This document shows, one piece after another, positions 15,126 to 24,225 of a stretch of DNA of 64,000 bases (positions are counted from its first letter, which is position 1; every line of letters begins with the position of its first letter). The translations under genes and the position numbers were made by a program. The stretch spans positions 48,106 through 112,105 of the forward strand of contig JBHGBD010000012.1 of the NCBI GenBank assembly GCA_041946825.1, read 5' to 3'. The notes beneath the pieces are model-generated. The model worked only from the letters and a program-made list of their open reading frames with translations, was not told where the DNA came from and searched no databases. The DNA is from CAZTHM01 sp041946825 (lineage in GTDB: Bacteria > Acidobacteriota > Terriglobia > UBA7540).

Positions 15126-17291
15126 GTGATGAGGGTGATGCCAGACAGTTCTCTTCCAGCACGTTCCGGATTCAGTCTCCCGATTGATTCTTCCATCGCG
15201 CCGCCGCGGAAAGACCGGGCGATGGTGGACGAGGAAACCCGAACCTGGGGCCGGAATCTGCGCCTCCTTGTGGAAGTCTTGACGGCGGTGGCTCAGTCCT
15301 CCGACGAGGAAGCTATCTCGGGGGAGATCCTTCGCCTCCTCCGGGATAGCGTTGGTGCGGAAAGCGCGTCGATTTACCGGCTGATTCCTGAGGAGCGGCA
15401 GGTGCGCCGCGTGGCCGAAAGTGGCCGGGTGATGGAGGCCCATCGTTTTTTCCCCTTGGACGGGCCCGGCCCCGTATCCCGTGCTGCGAGCACGGTGAAG
15501 GCTGTTTACGTGCCCGTCTTGACATCCGAGCCGAAAACCCGGCAAGAAGATTCCTCGCTGCAATCGGAATACGCCGTGCCACTGTTGGTGGGGCCGAAGG
15601 TCATCGGCGTCCTGGATATCGTGTCGGGCCAACGAGAAGGCATTCGAGCGATGACGCGAAAGGTAATCGATCAGGTCGCGCATCCGATCGCACTGGCTCT
15701 GGAACGCGGCAACCTTTCGCGAGAGCTTCGCGCCTCCGAGGATCGCTTTCGGTCGATCTTCGAGCAGGGGCACATTGGGATCGGCGTGGCGGAACTGCAC
15801 GGGGAGATCGTCACTGTCAATCCCGCCCTCGGTCATCTGATCGGGTACGAGCCGGATGAACTGCGTGGGCGACAATACTGGGAGTTCATTCACCCCGAGG
15901 ATCGCGAGGCTCCCTTGGAGTGCCTCCGACAACTCGCGGAAAGCCACCGCCCTTCGGCGAAGGCAGAAGTCCGGCTACTTCACAAATCGGGAGAAGTAGT
16001 CTGGGGGATGTTCACACTGATGTTGATGCAGGGCGAGTCGGGAGGGCCTGACCATGTGATGGTGATGGCTCACGACACGACGCTGGGGCACAAGGCCGGC
16101 GCGGAGGAGACGCGCCTGCGCGAGCAGATTTCGCACTTGCAGAAGATGGAGGCCCTGGGCGCTCTGGCGGGTGGCATCGTCCACGACTTCAACAATCTGC
16201 TGGGAGTCATCCATGGCTACGTCTCGCTCACCCGTTTACGCCTCCGCCGGGATGACCCGATGCAGGAGCCGATTGGGATGATTGAGCAGTCCGCGGCACG
16301 GGCCGCCGAACTGGCGCGCGAATTGCTCGCTTTTTCTCGACATGAAACCCGAAAAGTCAAGCTGCTGGATTTCCACGATATCGTGAGCGTAGTTCTCAAA
16401 ATCGTGTCGCAGACCTTCGACCGGCGCATTGTCGTCGAAACGCACCTGGCGCCGGGCTTGCCCTGGATCGAGGGAGATCCGGGCGAACTTGAGCTGGCGA
16501 TCCTCAACTTGTGCCTGAACGCTCGTGACGCCATGCCCTCAGGCGGGAAGTTAGTCGTGGAAACATCCGTTTTCGTTTCGCGGGCCGAGGATCTCCCACC
16601 GTCGACGCTCAATGTCCCTGGCGAGTATGTCCGCGTGGCGATTCGCGACACCGGAATCGGCATGGAGCCTCAAGTTCTCGAGCACGCTTTCGAACCCTTC
16701 TTCACCACCAAGGAGGCGGGCCAAGGTTCGGGCCTGGGCCTGGCGATGGTGAGCGCGGTGGTCAACCAGCACCGCGGTTTTGTGCGGGCCGAAAGCACGC
16801 CGGGAAGCGGCTCGGAGTTCTGCATCTTTCTTCCAGCCGTCGCACGCGTGGGAGAAAGGCCTGCTGAGTTTGCCTCCGCGACGGTGGAACGAGGCGAGGG
16901 GATGGTGCTGGTGGTTGACGACGAGCCCTTCATTCGCGCTTTCGCGCGAGAAGCCTTGAAGGAACTTGGCTACCAGGCGCTGATCGCCGAGGATGGACAA
17001 CGCGCTTGCGAAATCTATGCTGGGCGCGCCTCGGAGATTGACTATGTTATCTTGGACATGATGATGCCGGGAATGGATTGGCGCGAGACGCTTCGAACGC
17101 TCCGAAGCGCCAACCCCAAGGTCAGGGTCGTTCTCTCTTCAGGCTACTCCGGGGGCGAAGAGGCCCGCCATGCCGCCGAAGCGGGCGCGCAGGAATTCCT
17201 TGCCAAGCCCTATACGGTGGAAACGCTGGGCAGCACGCTCGCTCGAGTTCGATCGGGCGGCGAAAGTCAGCCTCCCTGCCCTCAACCTTGA
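15126..17291 (+). CDS. Hybrid sensor histidine kinase (GAF-PAS-HisKA-HATPase-REC)
   Basis: About 721 residues. Domains in order: GAF-like (about 45-195), PAS (about 205-320; SEDRFRSIFEQGHIGIGVAE), HisKA with H353 in GGIVHDFNNLLG, HATPase with NLCLNARDAMPSGG, DTGIGM and GQGSGLGLAMV, then a C-terminal receiver with DDE near its start and phospho-acceptor D644 (YVILDMMMPGM). HDFNN-type hybrid kinases typically lack membrane helices, and none is seen here. Clustered GTG/ATG codons at 15126-15138 make the exact start uncertain, and M33 (MVDEETRTW) is also possible. A receiver-GGDEF protein follows, suggesting a phosphorelay or a c-di-GMP output. Confidence 0.9.
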   Translation: MMRVMPDSSLPARSGFSLPIDSSIAPPRKDRAMVDEETRTWGRNLRLLVEVLTAVAQSSDEEAISGEILRLLRDSVGAESASIYRLIPEERQVRRVAESGRVMEAHRFFPLDGPGPVSRAASTVKAVYVPVLTSEPKTRQEDSSLQSEYAVPLLVGPKVIGVLDIVSGQREGIRAMTRKVIDQVAHPIALALERGNLSRELRASEDRFRSIFEQGHIGIGVAELHGEIVTVNPALGHLIGYEPDELRGRQYWEFIHPEDREAPLECLRQLAESHRPSAKAEVRLLHKSGEVVWGMFTLMLMQGESGGPDHVMVMAHDTTLGHKAGAEETRLREQISHLQKMEALGALAGGIVHDFNNLLGVIHGYVSLTRLRLRRDDPMQEPIGMIEQSAARAAELARELLAFSRHETRKVKLLDFHDIVSVVLKIVSQTFDRRIVVETHLAPGLPWIEGDPGELELAILNLCLNARDAMPSGGKLVVETSVFVSRAEDLPPSTLNVPGEYVRVAIRDTGIGMEPQVLEHAFEPFFTTKEAGQGSGLGLAMVSAVVNQHRGFVRAESTPGSGSEFCIFLPAVARVGERPAEFASATVERGEGMVLVVDDEPFIRAFAREALKELGYQALIAEDGQRACEIYAGRASEIDYVILDMMMPGMDWRETLRTLRSANPKVRVVLSSGYSGGEEARHAAEAGAQEFLAKPYTVETLGSTLARVRSGGESQPPCPQP

Positions 17292-17472
17292 CCTGAATCA
17301 AAACGCCTCTTCGACCGAGGGTGTCCCGATTTGCATCATTGGGCAAAACCTGTGCCGCGCCATCGTGTAGATCCGCATGCGCCCTCGCCCCTCCCTTACT
17401 TGACGACCGTGCGAAACTGGACTCAGAAGTGCTGAAGCCGATGCACGGCGAATCCTGGGAAGAGGCCAACTC

Positions 17473-18417
17473 ATGAAGATACTCATCGCGCAGGATGACG
17501 AGCTCTCCCGCAACCTGCTGCGTACGACGCTCGCCTACTGGGGACACGAAGTCGTCGTCGCCTCGGATGGGACTGCCGCCTGGGAAGAATTGACCAAGCC
17601 GGGAGCGCCGCACATGGCGATTCTGGAAAAGAGATTAGGCGGTGTGAACGGCATGGAAGTCTGCCGGAAGGTTCGGGCGCGCGCCAGCGAAGTCCCGGTA
17701 TATATCATGTTGGCGACAGTGCCGGGCCATGCGCAGGAGATTACCGAAGGGATGCAGGCCGGCGCCGACGACTTCCTTACCAAGCCACTCGATGCCGATG
17801 AACTGATGGTTCGCCTGCGGATCGCCAAACGCGTTCTGCAAATGGAGGAGGAGCTGGGCAATGCGCAAGGAGCCATCCGTTACCAAACGACCCACGATCC
17901 GCTGACGGGGCTGGCAAACCGTTCAGCGGTTATTGACGCTCTAAAGCGCGAATTGGCGCGGGCCCGGCGGGAGGGAAACCCCGTCGGGGTCTTCCTGGCC
18001 AAAGTCGATCATCTAAAAGAGATCAACGAAAAGCACGGCCATACGGCGGGTGACGCGGTCCTGCGCGAGGCGGCCCGCCGCCTTCGCTCGATCGTGCGCC
18101 CCTACGATACGGTCGGACGTTACGGGGGCGAAGAATTCCTGGTCATCGTGCCGGGTTGCGGTGAAAAGTCCACGCTCGGACAGGGCGAACGTCTGCGAAC
18201 CGCCGTGGCAGCGGAAGAAATGGATGTCAGTGCGTGGGGAAGTTACAGTTCAGCGAACGAAGGAAACCTCAGGATGACTCTCAGCCTGGGCGTGGCAACT
18301 TCCGAGGGAGTCATTGAGGCGGAGCGCCTGCTTCGCGCCGCCGAGGCGGCATTGGCGCGAGCCAACCAATCCGGCCACGACCGCGTCGAGCTTGCCACCA
18401 AAAAGGATTTGACCTAG
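17473..18417 (+). CDS. Receiver-GGDEF diguanylate cyclase with Glu at the phospho-acceptor position
   Basis: 314 residues. Receiver domain 1-120 has the acidic pair DDE at 8-10 and the conserved Lys in FLTKPL. The residue that should be the phosphorylated Asp is Glu52 (MAILEKRLGG). The GGDEF domain (about 155-305) has an intact active site, YGGEEF. An RPYD inhibitory I-site is placed correctly before it, and VDHLKEINEKHGHTAGD supplies the other metal and substrate residues. It should make c-di-GMP from two GTP. Asp-to-Glu often mimics phosphorylation, so the enzyme may be constitutively on and limited only by its I-site. It lies 180 nt after the hybrid kinase, same strand. Confidence 0.9.
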   Translation: MKILIAQDDELSRNLLRTTLAYWGHEVVVASDGTAAWEELTKPGAPHMAILEKRLGGVNGMEVCRKVRARASEVPVYIMLATVPGHAQEITEGMQAGADDFLTKPLDADELMVRLRIAKRVLQMEEELGNAQGAIRYQTTHDPLTGLANRSAVIDALKRELARARREGNPVGVFLAKVDHLKEINEKHGHTAGDAVLREAARRLRSIVRPYDTVGRYGGEEFLVIVPGCGEKSTLGQGERLRTAVAAEEMDVSAWGSYSSANEGNLRMTLSLGVATSEGVIEAERLLRAAEAALARANQSGHDRVELATKKDLT

Positions 18418-18517
18418 GCGCGCTCCGGGTGCCACTTCGCCGGACTGCCTTCGCTGCGGCCGGAATCGCGAGCGGTGAACGCGCTCCCGGACACGGCAAT
18501 TGGCGCTGCCTTCCTCG

Positions 18518-18745
18518 TCATTCCACGGTAATGTGAGTTTCCGTCCGGTCAACGCCCTCGAGTTTTTGAATCTTGTCCATAACCAGTTCGTTGAGTTTCT
18601 TCTCGTCGGGAGTCTCCACGTAGACGAATACATCCGGCAATCCCCAGCAGGCGTCAGCGTGGCGCACGCCGTTCATCCCGCTCACCGCATTGACGACGTC
18701 GCGCACTTTGCCCGGCCGCACGTTGATCAGAACATAGGCTCTCAT
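18518..18745 (-). CDS. Lrp/AsnC ligand-binding (RAM) domain, stand-alone
   Basis: 75 residues from the ATG at 18745 (MRAYVLINVRPGKVRDVVNA), with GGAG/AGGGAGG upstream. The sequence is a complete beta-alpha-beta-beta-alpha-beta RAM/ACT-like fold without the DNA-binding helix-turn-helix, ending TETHITVE. Stand-alone RAM proteins are common in bacteria and archaea; they oligomerise and may bind amino acids. It is convergent with the diguanylate cyclase gene and divergent from the ammonium transporter gene. A longer frame to 18787 is less likely given the ribosome-binding site. Confidence 0.85.
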   Translation of the reverse strand: MRAYVLINVRPGKVRDVVNAVSGMNGVRHADACWGLPDVFVYVETPDEKKLNELVMDKIQKLEGVDRTETHITVE

Positions 18746-18961
18746 CTCCAGCCTCCCTGCGAGGCGCCGAAACCGGGAGAGTGTCAACGATTCCGGGACA
18801 CTCCGTTCCGCGCCTCCTTGCGTAATCGATCAGTCCGAGAAGGGCTTGATTCTAACACCGGTCTTCGGGAGAGTCGCAAGCCCCCTGGCAACTCCCCCTC
18901 CGGGTGTCCGCCGCGGACCGCTCCTCCGCCGGAGTTTTATCCCGCCCATAAACCGAATTGA

Positions 18962-18991
18962 TTGGTTATGCGCGGCGTGCATATTTATAAT
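18962..18991 (+). promoter_or_regulatory. Probable promoter of the amt-PII-glnD cluster
   Basis: TTGGTT at 18962-18967 and a perfect TATAAT at 18986-18991 are 18 nt apart, giving a leader of about 50 nt before the ATG at 19049. No sigma54 -24/-12 element (TGGC-N8-TGC) was seen in this interval. Confidence 0.6.
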
Positions 18992-19048
18992 CTTGGTCTG
19001 TTCGGCTCACTACTCAGGCAAACACAAAACACAGCGGGGGAAAAGCAT

Positions 19049-20491
19049 ATGCGAAGGCTGCTTGTCTGGCTGCTCCTGGGAGTTGTGCTGATACCCGGCG
19101 CGGCCACGGTTGAGGTTTTTGCCCAGTCCGGCGCGCCGCAGGCGGCGGCTGGAGGTTCCCCTCCCAGCGCCGCAGAATTGCAGGAACAGATCGGGAAGCT
19201 CCAGCAGCAGGCCGCTGATGCGAAGAGTGCCGGAGACAATTCCTGGCTGCTGGTCAGCTCCGCGCTGGTGTTGATGATGACAGGGCCGGGGCTGGCGCTT
19301 TTCTACGGCGGGCTGGTGCGCAAGAAAAATGTGCTGGCGACCATGATGCAAAGTTTCACGCTCATGGCGCTGATTACTGTGCTCTGGGCGTTGTTCGGAT
19401 ACAGCATGGCATTCGGGCCCGGCAACCGGTTTGTGGGCGGCCTCGACTTCCTCTTTTTGCACGGCGTGGGGGCGGCGCCGGACACCGACTACGCCGCCAC
19501 GATTCCCGCGCAGACCTTTATGGTTTTCCAGTTGATGTTCGCGATCATCACCCCGGGACTGATCACCGGCGCGTTCGCCGAGCGAATGAAGTTCAGCGCC
19601 ATGGTGGTGTTCATGATTCTCTGGTCGGTGATCATTTACAACCCGATGGCGCATATGGTCTGGGGGAAGGGCGGGTTGCTCAACGCCGCCCTGGGCGGGG
19701 CATTTCCCACGCTGGACTTTGCCGGCGGGACGGTCGTTCACATCACCTCGGGAGTCTCGGCGCTGGTCTGCGCTCTTTATCTCGGCAAGCGATTGGGGTT
19801 CCCCAAGGAGCCCATGCCCCCGCACAGCGTGGTGTTGAGCTTTATCGGCGCGTGCCTGCTGTGGGTGGGGTGGTTCGGCTTCAACGCCGGCAGCGCGCTG
19901 GCGGCAGGGAGTCTGGCAACGAGCGCTTTCGTGGCGACGCACTTCGGCGCTGCGGCAGCAGCCCTTGGGTGGGCCGGAGCGGAATGGCTTCGCAACGGCA
20001 AACCCAGCGTCCTGGGCGCGATTTCCGGAGCCGTGGCCGGCCTGGTCGCCATCACTCCGGCGTCGGGTTTCGTTTCGCCGATGTCGGCGCTGGCGATTGG
20101 CCTGATTGCGGGCGTCGTCTGCTACCTGATGGTCGCCAAGGTGAAGGGAATGTTCGGCTACGACGACTCACTCGACGCCTTCGGCGTGCACGGAGCCGGC
20201 GGGACGGTGGGCGCGTTGCTCACCGGTGTTTTTGCTTCCAGCCTGGTCAATCCCATTTTCAAGGATAGCGCCGGAAATCCTGTTGCCTCAGGCCTGCTGG
20301 AAGGGAACGCACGCCAGTTACTCAACCAGGCGGTCGGCGTCATCATCGCCTGGGCTTTGGCGATTGTAGGGACGCTGGTCATCCTGAAAATTGTGGATGC
20401 CGTGATCGGTCTGCGTGTATCTGACGAACACGAGATTCAGGGCCTGGACCTCTCTCAGCACGGAGAGGAAGGGTACAATCTGGAGGCCTGA
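19049..20491 (+). CDS. amt: Ammonium transporter (Amt family)
   Basis: 480 residues from the ATG at 19049, preceded by GGGGGAAAA. A cleavable signal peptide (MRRLLVWLLLGVVLIPGAA) and a short periplasmic Ala/Gln-rich coiled segment precede eleven membrane helices. Amt landmarks are GPGLALFYGGLVRKKN, the twin pore histidines (NPMAHMVWG and AFGVHGAGG), and GWFGFNAGSAL. It conducts ammonium/ammonia. The PII gene follows by 79 nt, the standard amtB-glnK arrangement in which PII blocks the channel when nitrogen is plentiful. Earlier in-frame starts overlap the promoter and are unlikely. Confidence 0.95.
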   Translation: MRRLLVWLLLGVVLIPGAATVEVFAQSGAPQAAAGGSPPSAAELQEQIGKLQQQAADAKSAGDNSWLLVSSALVLMMTGPGLALFYGGLVRKKNVLATMMQSFTLMALITVLWALFGYSMAFGPGNRFVGGLDFLFLHGVGAAPDTDYAATIPAQTFMVFQLMFAIITPGLITGAFAERMKFSAMVVFMILWSVIIYNPMAHMVWGKGGLLNAALGGAFPTLDFAGGTVVHITSGVSALVCALYLGKRLGFPKEPMPPHSVVLSFIGACLLWVGWFGFNAGSALAAGSLATSAFVATHFGAAAAALGWAGAEWLRNGKPSVLGAISGAVAGLVAITPASGFVSPMSALAIGLIAGVVCYLMVAKVKGMFGYDDSLDAFGVHGAGGTVGALLTGVFASSLVNPIFKDSAGNPVASGLLEGNARQLLNQAVGVIIAWALAIVGTLVILKIVDAVIGLRVSDEHEIQGLDLSQHGEEGYNLEA

Positions 20492-20570
20492 GCGGCACGA
20501 CGCGGCGCAAACGGCTCGGGTCGTCCAGTGGGGAAATGCTCCCTCAAATTCTGTGACAAGATGAGGTGCT

Positions 20571-20909
20571 ATGACGAAACTGGAAGCGATCATTCAGCCT
20601 TCAAAGCTTGATGCGGTCAAGGAGGCCCTGCGCGAGGTCGGCGTGGACGGCATGACGGTTTCGGAAGTGCGCGGCCACGGCCGCCAGAAAGGCCACACCG
20701 AGGTCTATCGTGGCAGCGAGTACACGGTGGACCTGCTGCCCAAGATCAAGCTTGAGATGGTCCTGGCGGATTCGCGTGTTGACGCTGCCGTGCAGACCAT
20801 TCTGCGCACCGCCAAAACCGGCAAGATCGGCGACGGGAAGATCTTCCTTTCGCGCGTCGACGAGGCGATCCGCATCCGCAACGAAGAACGCGGCGACGCA
20901 GCGTTGTGA
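20571..20909 (+). CDS. glnK: Nitrogen regulatory protein PII
   Basis: 112 residues, the normal PII length. The T-loop carries the uridylylation target Tyr51 (YRGSEYTVDLLPK), and the B-loop TGKIGDGKIF binds ATP. PII senses ATP/ADP and 2-oxoglutarate and regulates Amt, glutamine synthetase adenylylation and gene expression. It is flanked by amt and by glnD, whose product should uridylylate Tyr51, so the whole sensing circuit is in one cluster. Whether it counts as GlnB or GlnK rests on the amt linkage. Confidence 0.95.
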   Translation: MTKLEAIIQPSKLDAVKEALREVGVDGMTVSEVRGHGRQKGHTEVYRGSEYTVDLLPKIKLEMVLADSRVDAAVQTILRTAKTGKIGDGKIFLSRVDEAIRIRNEERGDAAL

Positions 20910-20981
20910 GTCGAATCCTCCTGCGGCAGCCTACCAGAGTCTGGTCGCGAGGGGCCTGCCAGGCCGCTCCGAAAACAGTGC

Positions 20982-23642
20982 ATGTCGAATCCCTCTTCCG
21001 CGTCACGACTGGCGGAACTCCACGCCTCCGGCGTGGCCCGCATTCGGGCGAATTTCGAAGCCGCGGGTGACGGGCGCGCGGCCGCCCGCGCGCGCGCCGA
21101 CCTTGTCGATGAGATCATCATTCAGCTCTATCAGGAACTGATCTCGCCCGAGCGCGATGGCCCGAAGGATTTTTGCCTCGTGGCGGTGGGCGGATACGGG
21201 CGGCGCGAACTCTTCCCGCACTCCGACCTCGACCTGGTTTTTCTTTCCACCAACCCCCAGGGCCGGCATGCGCGACGGGAAGCCATCGCCACTCTGGCGC
21301 GCACGCTTTGGGACCTGCGGATGCGCGTGGGCCATTCAGCGCGAACGCTCAACGAGTGTAGCCAGCTTCATCGCGACAACCTGGAATTCAATATCGCCCT
21401 GCTCGATTGCCGCCTCATCGCCGGCGACGGGTGGCTCTTCAACCGCTTACGCGACGACGCCATTCCGCACTTGGTGGGCCGCGACCGCGACGACTTGGTC
21501 CGCGACTTAGCCGAAATGACCCGCCAACGGCACGCCAAGCATGGCAACACGGTTTTTCACCTCGAGCCCAATCTGAAAGAAGCCCCCGGCGGACTCCGCG
21601 ACTACCACGTTGCTGGATGGCTGAGCATGATTGCCGAGCTCGAAAAGGGAGGGCGGCTTTCGTCGCCTGAAGAACGCTGGCCTGACGCGGTTCGCGAAGT
21701 CGCGGAACCGGCTTTCGCGTTCCTCTCCGCCGCGCGCTGCTTCCTCCATTGGCGCCAGGAGCGCGACGACAACCTGCTGACCTATGAATTCCAGGACCAG
21801 GCCGCCGCCCTCGGCATCGGCCACGAGCATGGTACCGAGGTCACGCCGGCAGATTGGATGCGGACTTACTTTCGCCACGCCCGGGCCATCGACCAGTTGA
21901 CGACGCGCGCGCTTGATGAGACCGCCCCCTCGCGCTCGTCGCTTTACGGGTTGTTCCAGGACTGGCGCTCGCGGCTCTCCAATGCCGATTTCGCGGTCGT
22001 GCGCGGGCGCATCTTTCCACGTCAGCCCACGATCCACAACGACCCGGCCCTTGTGATGAGCCTCTTCGAAATGGTCGCGCGTCACGGTATCGAACTCAGT
22101 CGGGAAGCCGAACGATGGGTGGAAGAGTCGGTTCGGAATCTTGGCTCCGAAGGAATGTGTTTCCCGGGACTGTGGCGGGCGCTGGGCCGCGTTCTTCTCC
22201 AGACCCATCCCGCCGACGCGTTGCGTGCCATGCACCGCCTGGGTGTTTTGGTGGCCCTCCTTCCGGAACTTCGTGTCATCGATTGCCTCGTCGTGCGGGA
22301 CTTCTATCACCGCTACACGGTCGACGAGCATTCCTTTATGACCATCCAGAACCTTCAGTCGTTGCGGTCTCTGGGAGAGGCCCCCTCATCGCGGGCCCCA
22401 GGCTGGGAGCGGAATTTCGCGGAGATTCTCTCGGAGTTGGAGCGGCCCGACCTGCTCCTTCTCGCCCTGCTCTTGCACGATGTCGGCAAGGGCATGACAG
22501 CCCATGACCATGTGGTGGGAAGCCTGGAGGCTGCCGAGGGCGCCTTCGAACGCCTGGGAATTGCCTCCGAAGACCGCGAGACAATTCGGGTTCTCATTGC
22601 CGATCATCTCCTGATGTCGGCGACACTCTTGCGCCGTGACATCTTCGACCCGGAAACAGTCCGATCCTTTGCGGAGACGATAGGAACGACCGAGCGGCTG
22701 AAGATGCTGACCCTGCTTACTTATGCCGATGTCAAAGCCGTGAATCCTGAGGCCCTCACGCCCTGGAAGGCGGAGATGCTGTGGCGGCTTTATGCCTCCA
22801 CGGCCAATTACCTGGCGCGCAGCCTCGATGATGAGCGGCTCCACCCCGCCCGTGCGCATGTGGCCAAGGCTGATCGTGTGGTCGCTTTGCTCGGCGATTC
22901 CATGAGCGCGGAAGAAGTGAACGCGTTTCTCGAAGGCTTCCCGAAACGCTACCTCGAGACGCATTCGGCGGAGGAGGTGGCCGCGCACTGCCAGATGGCG
23001 CGTCGGCTCGGTCAGCATCCGGTCGAGGTGCAGGTTCGCCCCAGGGAGCCCTCCTTCGAGTTGACCGTTGTGACGGCCGACCGTCCGTCTCTCTTCGCCT
23101 CGCTGACGGGAACGCTCGCGGCGTGGGGAATGAATATCTTGAAGGCGGACGCGTTCGCAAACTCGGCGGGCATCGTGCTCGACACGTTTCGGTTCGCCGA
23201 TCTCTTCCGCACGCTGGAGCTGAACCCGTCCGAGATCGAGCGCTTCAAGACCGATGTGATCGACGTTGTGGCCGGCAAAATCAGCGTCCAGACCCTGATG
23301 ACCGGACGGCTCAATTCCGCTACCCTGCCTCGCCCCAAAGTGCCCGTCGCCACGCGGATCCGTTTCGACGATGCATCCTCCACTCACAGCACACTGCTCG
23401 AGCTCGTCACCCAGGATCGCCCGGGACTGCTTTACAAGGTCAGCTCCGCGCTGGCCGAGGTGGGGCTTAATATCGAGGTGGCTCTCATCGATACGGAAGG
23501 GGAGAAGGTGGTCGACGTATTCTACCTGACATATCGAGGGGAGAAATTGGGCCCCGACACACAAGCCAGGACTGAGCAGGCCCTTCACAGTAAGCTTCAG
23601 GCGAGCTCAAACACAAGCCCGGGGCCGGCTACTGGCACATAA
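20982..23642 (+). CDS. glnD: [Protein-PII] uridylyltransferase/uridylyl-removing enzyme
   Basis: 886 residues. The nucleotidyltransferase site is GGYGRRELFPHSDLDLVFL (about residues 68-86). The central HD domain with HDVGKGMTAHDH should remove UMP. Two C-terminal ACT domains bind glutamine (first FELTVVTADRPSLFASLTGT; second LLELVTQDRPGLLYKVSSAL). The enzyme uridylylates PII when glutamine is low and deuridylylates it when glutamine is high. It lies 72 nt after the PII gene, completing an amt-glnK-glnD operon. All catalytic motifs look intact. Confidence 0.95.
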   Translation: MSNPSSASRLAELHASGVARIRANFEAAGDGRAAARARADLVDEIIIQLYQELISPERDGPKDFCLVAVGGYGRRELFPHSDLDLVFLSTNPQGRHARREAIATLARTLWDLRMRVGHSARTLNECSQLHRDNLEFNIALLDCRLIAGDGWLFNRLRDDAIPHLVGRDRDDLVRDLAEMTRQRHAKHGNTVFHLEPNLKEAPGGLRDYHVAGWLSMIAELEKGGRLSSPEERWPDAVREVAEPAFAFLSAARCFLHWRQERDDNLLTYEFQDQAAALGIGHEHGTEVTPADWMRTYFRHARAIDQLTTRALDETAPSRSSLYGLFQDWRSRLSNADFAVVRGRIFPRQPTIHNDPALVMSLFEMVARHGIELSREAERWVEESVRNLGSEGMCFPGLWRALGRVLLQTHPADALRAMHRLGVLVALLPELRVIDCLVVRDFYHRYTVDEHSFMTIQNLQSLRSLGEAPSSRAPGWERNFAEILSELERPDLLLLALLLHDVGKGMTAHDHVVGSLEAAEGAFERLGIASEDRETIRVLIADHLLMSATLLRRDIFDPETVRSFAETIGTTERLKMLTLLTYADVKAVNPEALTPWKAEMLWRLYASTANYLARSLDDERLHPARAHVAKADRVVALLGDSMSAEEVNAFLEGFPKRYLETHSAEEVAAHCQMARRLGQHPVEVQVRPREPSFELTVVTADRPSLFASLTGTLAAWGMNILKADAFANSAGIVLDTFRFADLFRTLELNPSEIERFKTDVIDVVAGKISVQTLMTGRLNSATLPRPKVPVATRIRFDDASSTHSTLLELVTQDRPGLLYKVSSALAEVGLNIEVALIDTEGEKVVDVFYLTYRGEKLGPDTQARTEQALHSKLQASSNTSPGPATGT

Positions 23643-23708
23643 TCGAACGCAAAGCCTCAAGTGATTTGAGTCCACTCAGGCTCCGACCTCCGTCATGTCC
23701 TCAACCGA

Positions 23709-24011
23709 CTAGCTCGCGATCTTCTCCGAATCCGCCGTGGCCTCGAAGAAGCTGCGAGGGTGCTGCTTGACGATTTGCTCAAGACCCCACAACTGCGCTT
23801 CCGACCCATCTTCCTTGAGCTTCTGAAAAGATACGGTGTTTGTGCTCTTGCAGCGTGGGCAGGGAGTGAGCGGCCGGCCCAGCAGTAGCGTTGGCGGGCC
23901 GTCATGGTAGAAGATGGATTTGAGAGCGTCGTGCGCAGTGTGCTGCAGGCACCCGTAACAAACGAACCAGACCTTCCTATCGATTCTCCTCAGAGCTGTC
24001 AGCATCCCCAT
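23709..24011 (-). CDS. Hypothetical protein with two Cys-X2-Cys knuckles
   Basis: 100 residues from the ATG at 24011, with GGAGG about 12 nt upstream. A TTG start at 24068 would add 19 residues. Two cysteine pairs, CYGCLQH and CPRCKS, about 40 residues apart, suggest a zinc ribbon. The rest is polar with no membrane helix. I do not recognise the family. It is convergent with glnD and has no operon partner. A nucleic-acid or protein interaction role is only a guess from the zinc knuckle. Confidence 0.6.
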   Translation of the reverse strand: MGMLTALRRIDRKVWFVCYGCLQHTAHDALKSIFYHDGPPTLLLGRPLTPCPRCKSTNTVSFQKLKEDGSEAQLWGLEQIVKQHPRSFFEATADSEKIAS

Positions 24012-24225
24012 AACCAGTGAGTGCCTCCGCGGATGTACATTATGTCCGAATGACAGTTTCTCTTTCAAGCGGCGCCGCGGTGCTCCTCATTCCCCCCGAT
24101 CCCCTCGGAACACTACCTTCCAGAGGAACAGGGCCGGAAGAACAAGATTCGATAGATTTGTGGAACTTTAGCCGTTGGCTTTGCGTTTCTGCTCACAGAA
24201 GGTGGAAGGGAGGAGTCTGGCGGCC

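Noticed and set aside
15033..15947. Minus-strand open frame opposite the hybrid kinase, ending near the hairpin at 15064
   Set aside because: Considered because of the terminator-like hairpin, but the product has no family features and the plus-strand GAF/PAS domains are convincing.
18900..19048. Sigma54 promoter for the ammonium transporter
   Set aside because: No TGGC-N8-TGC element; a sigma70-like TTGGTT-N18-TATAAT fits instead.
22386..23588. Long minus-strand open frame (400 codons) opposite glnD
   Set aside because: GC-rich shadow frame with no family motifs and no ribosome-binding site; glnD is fully supported on the plus strand.
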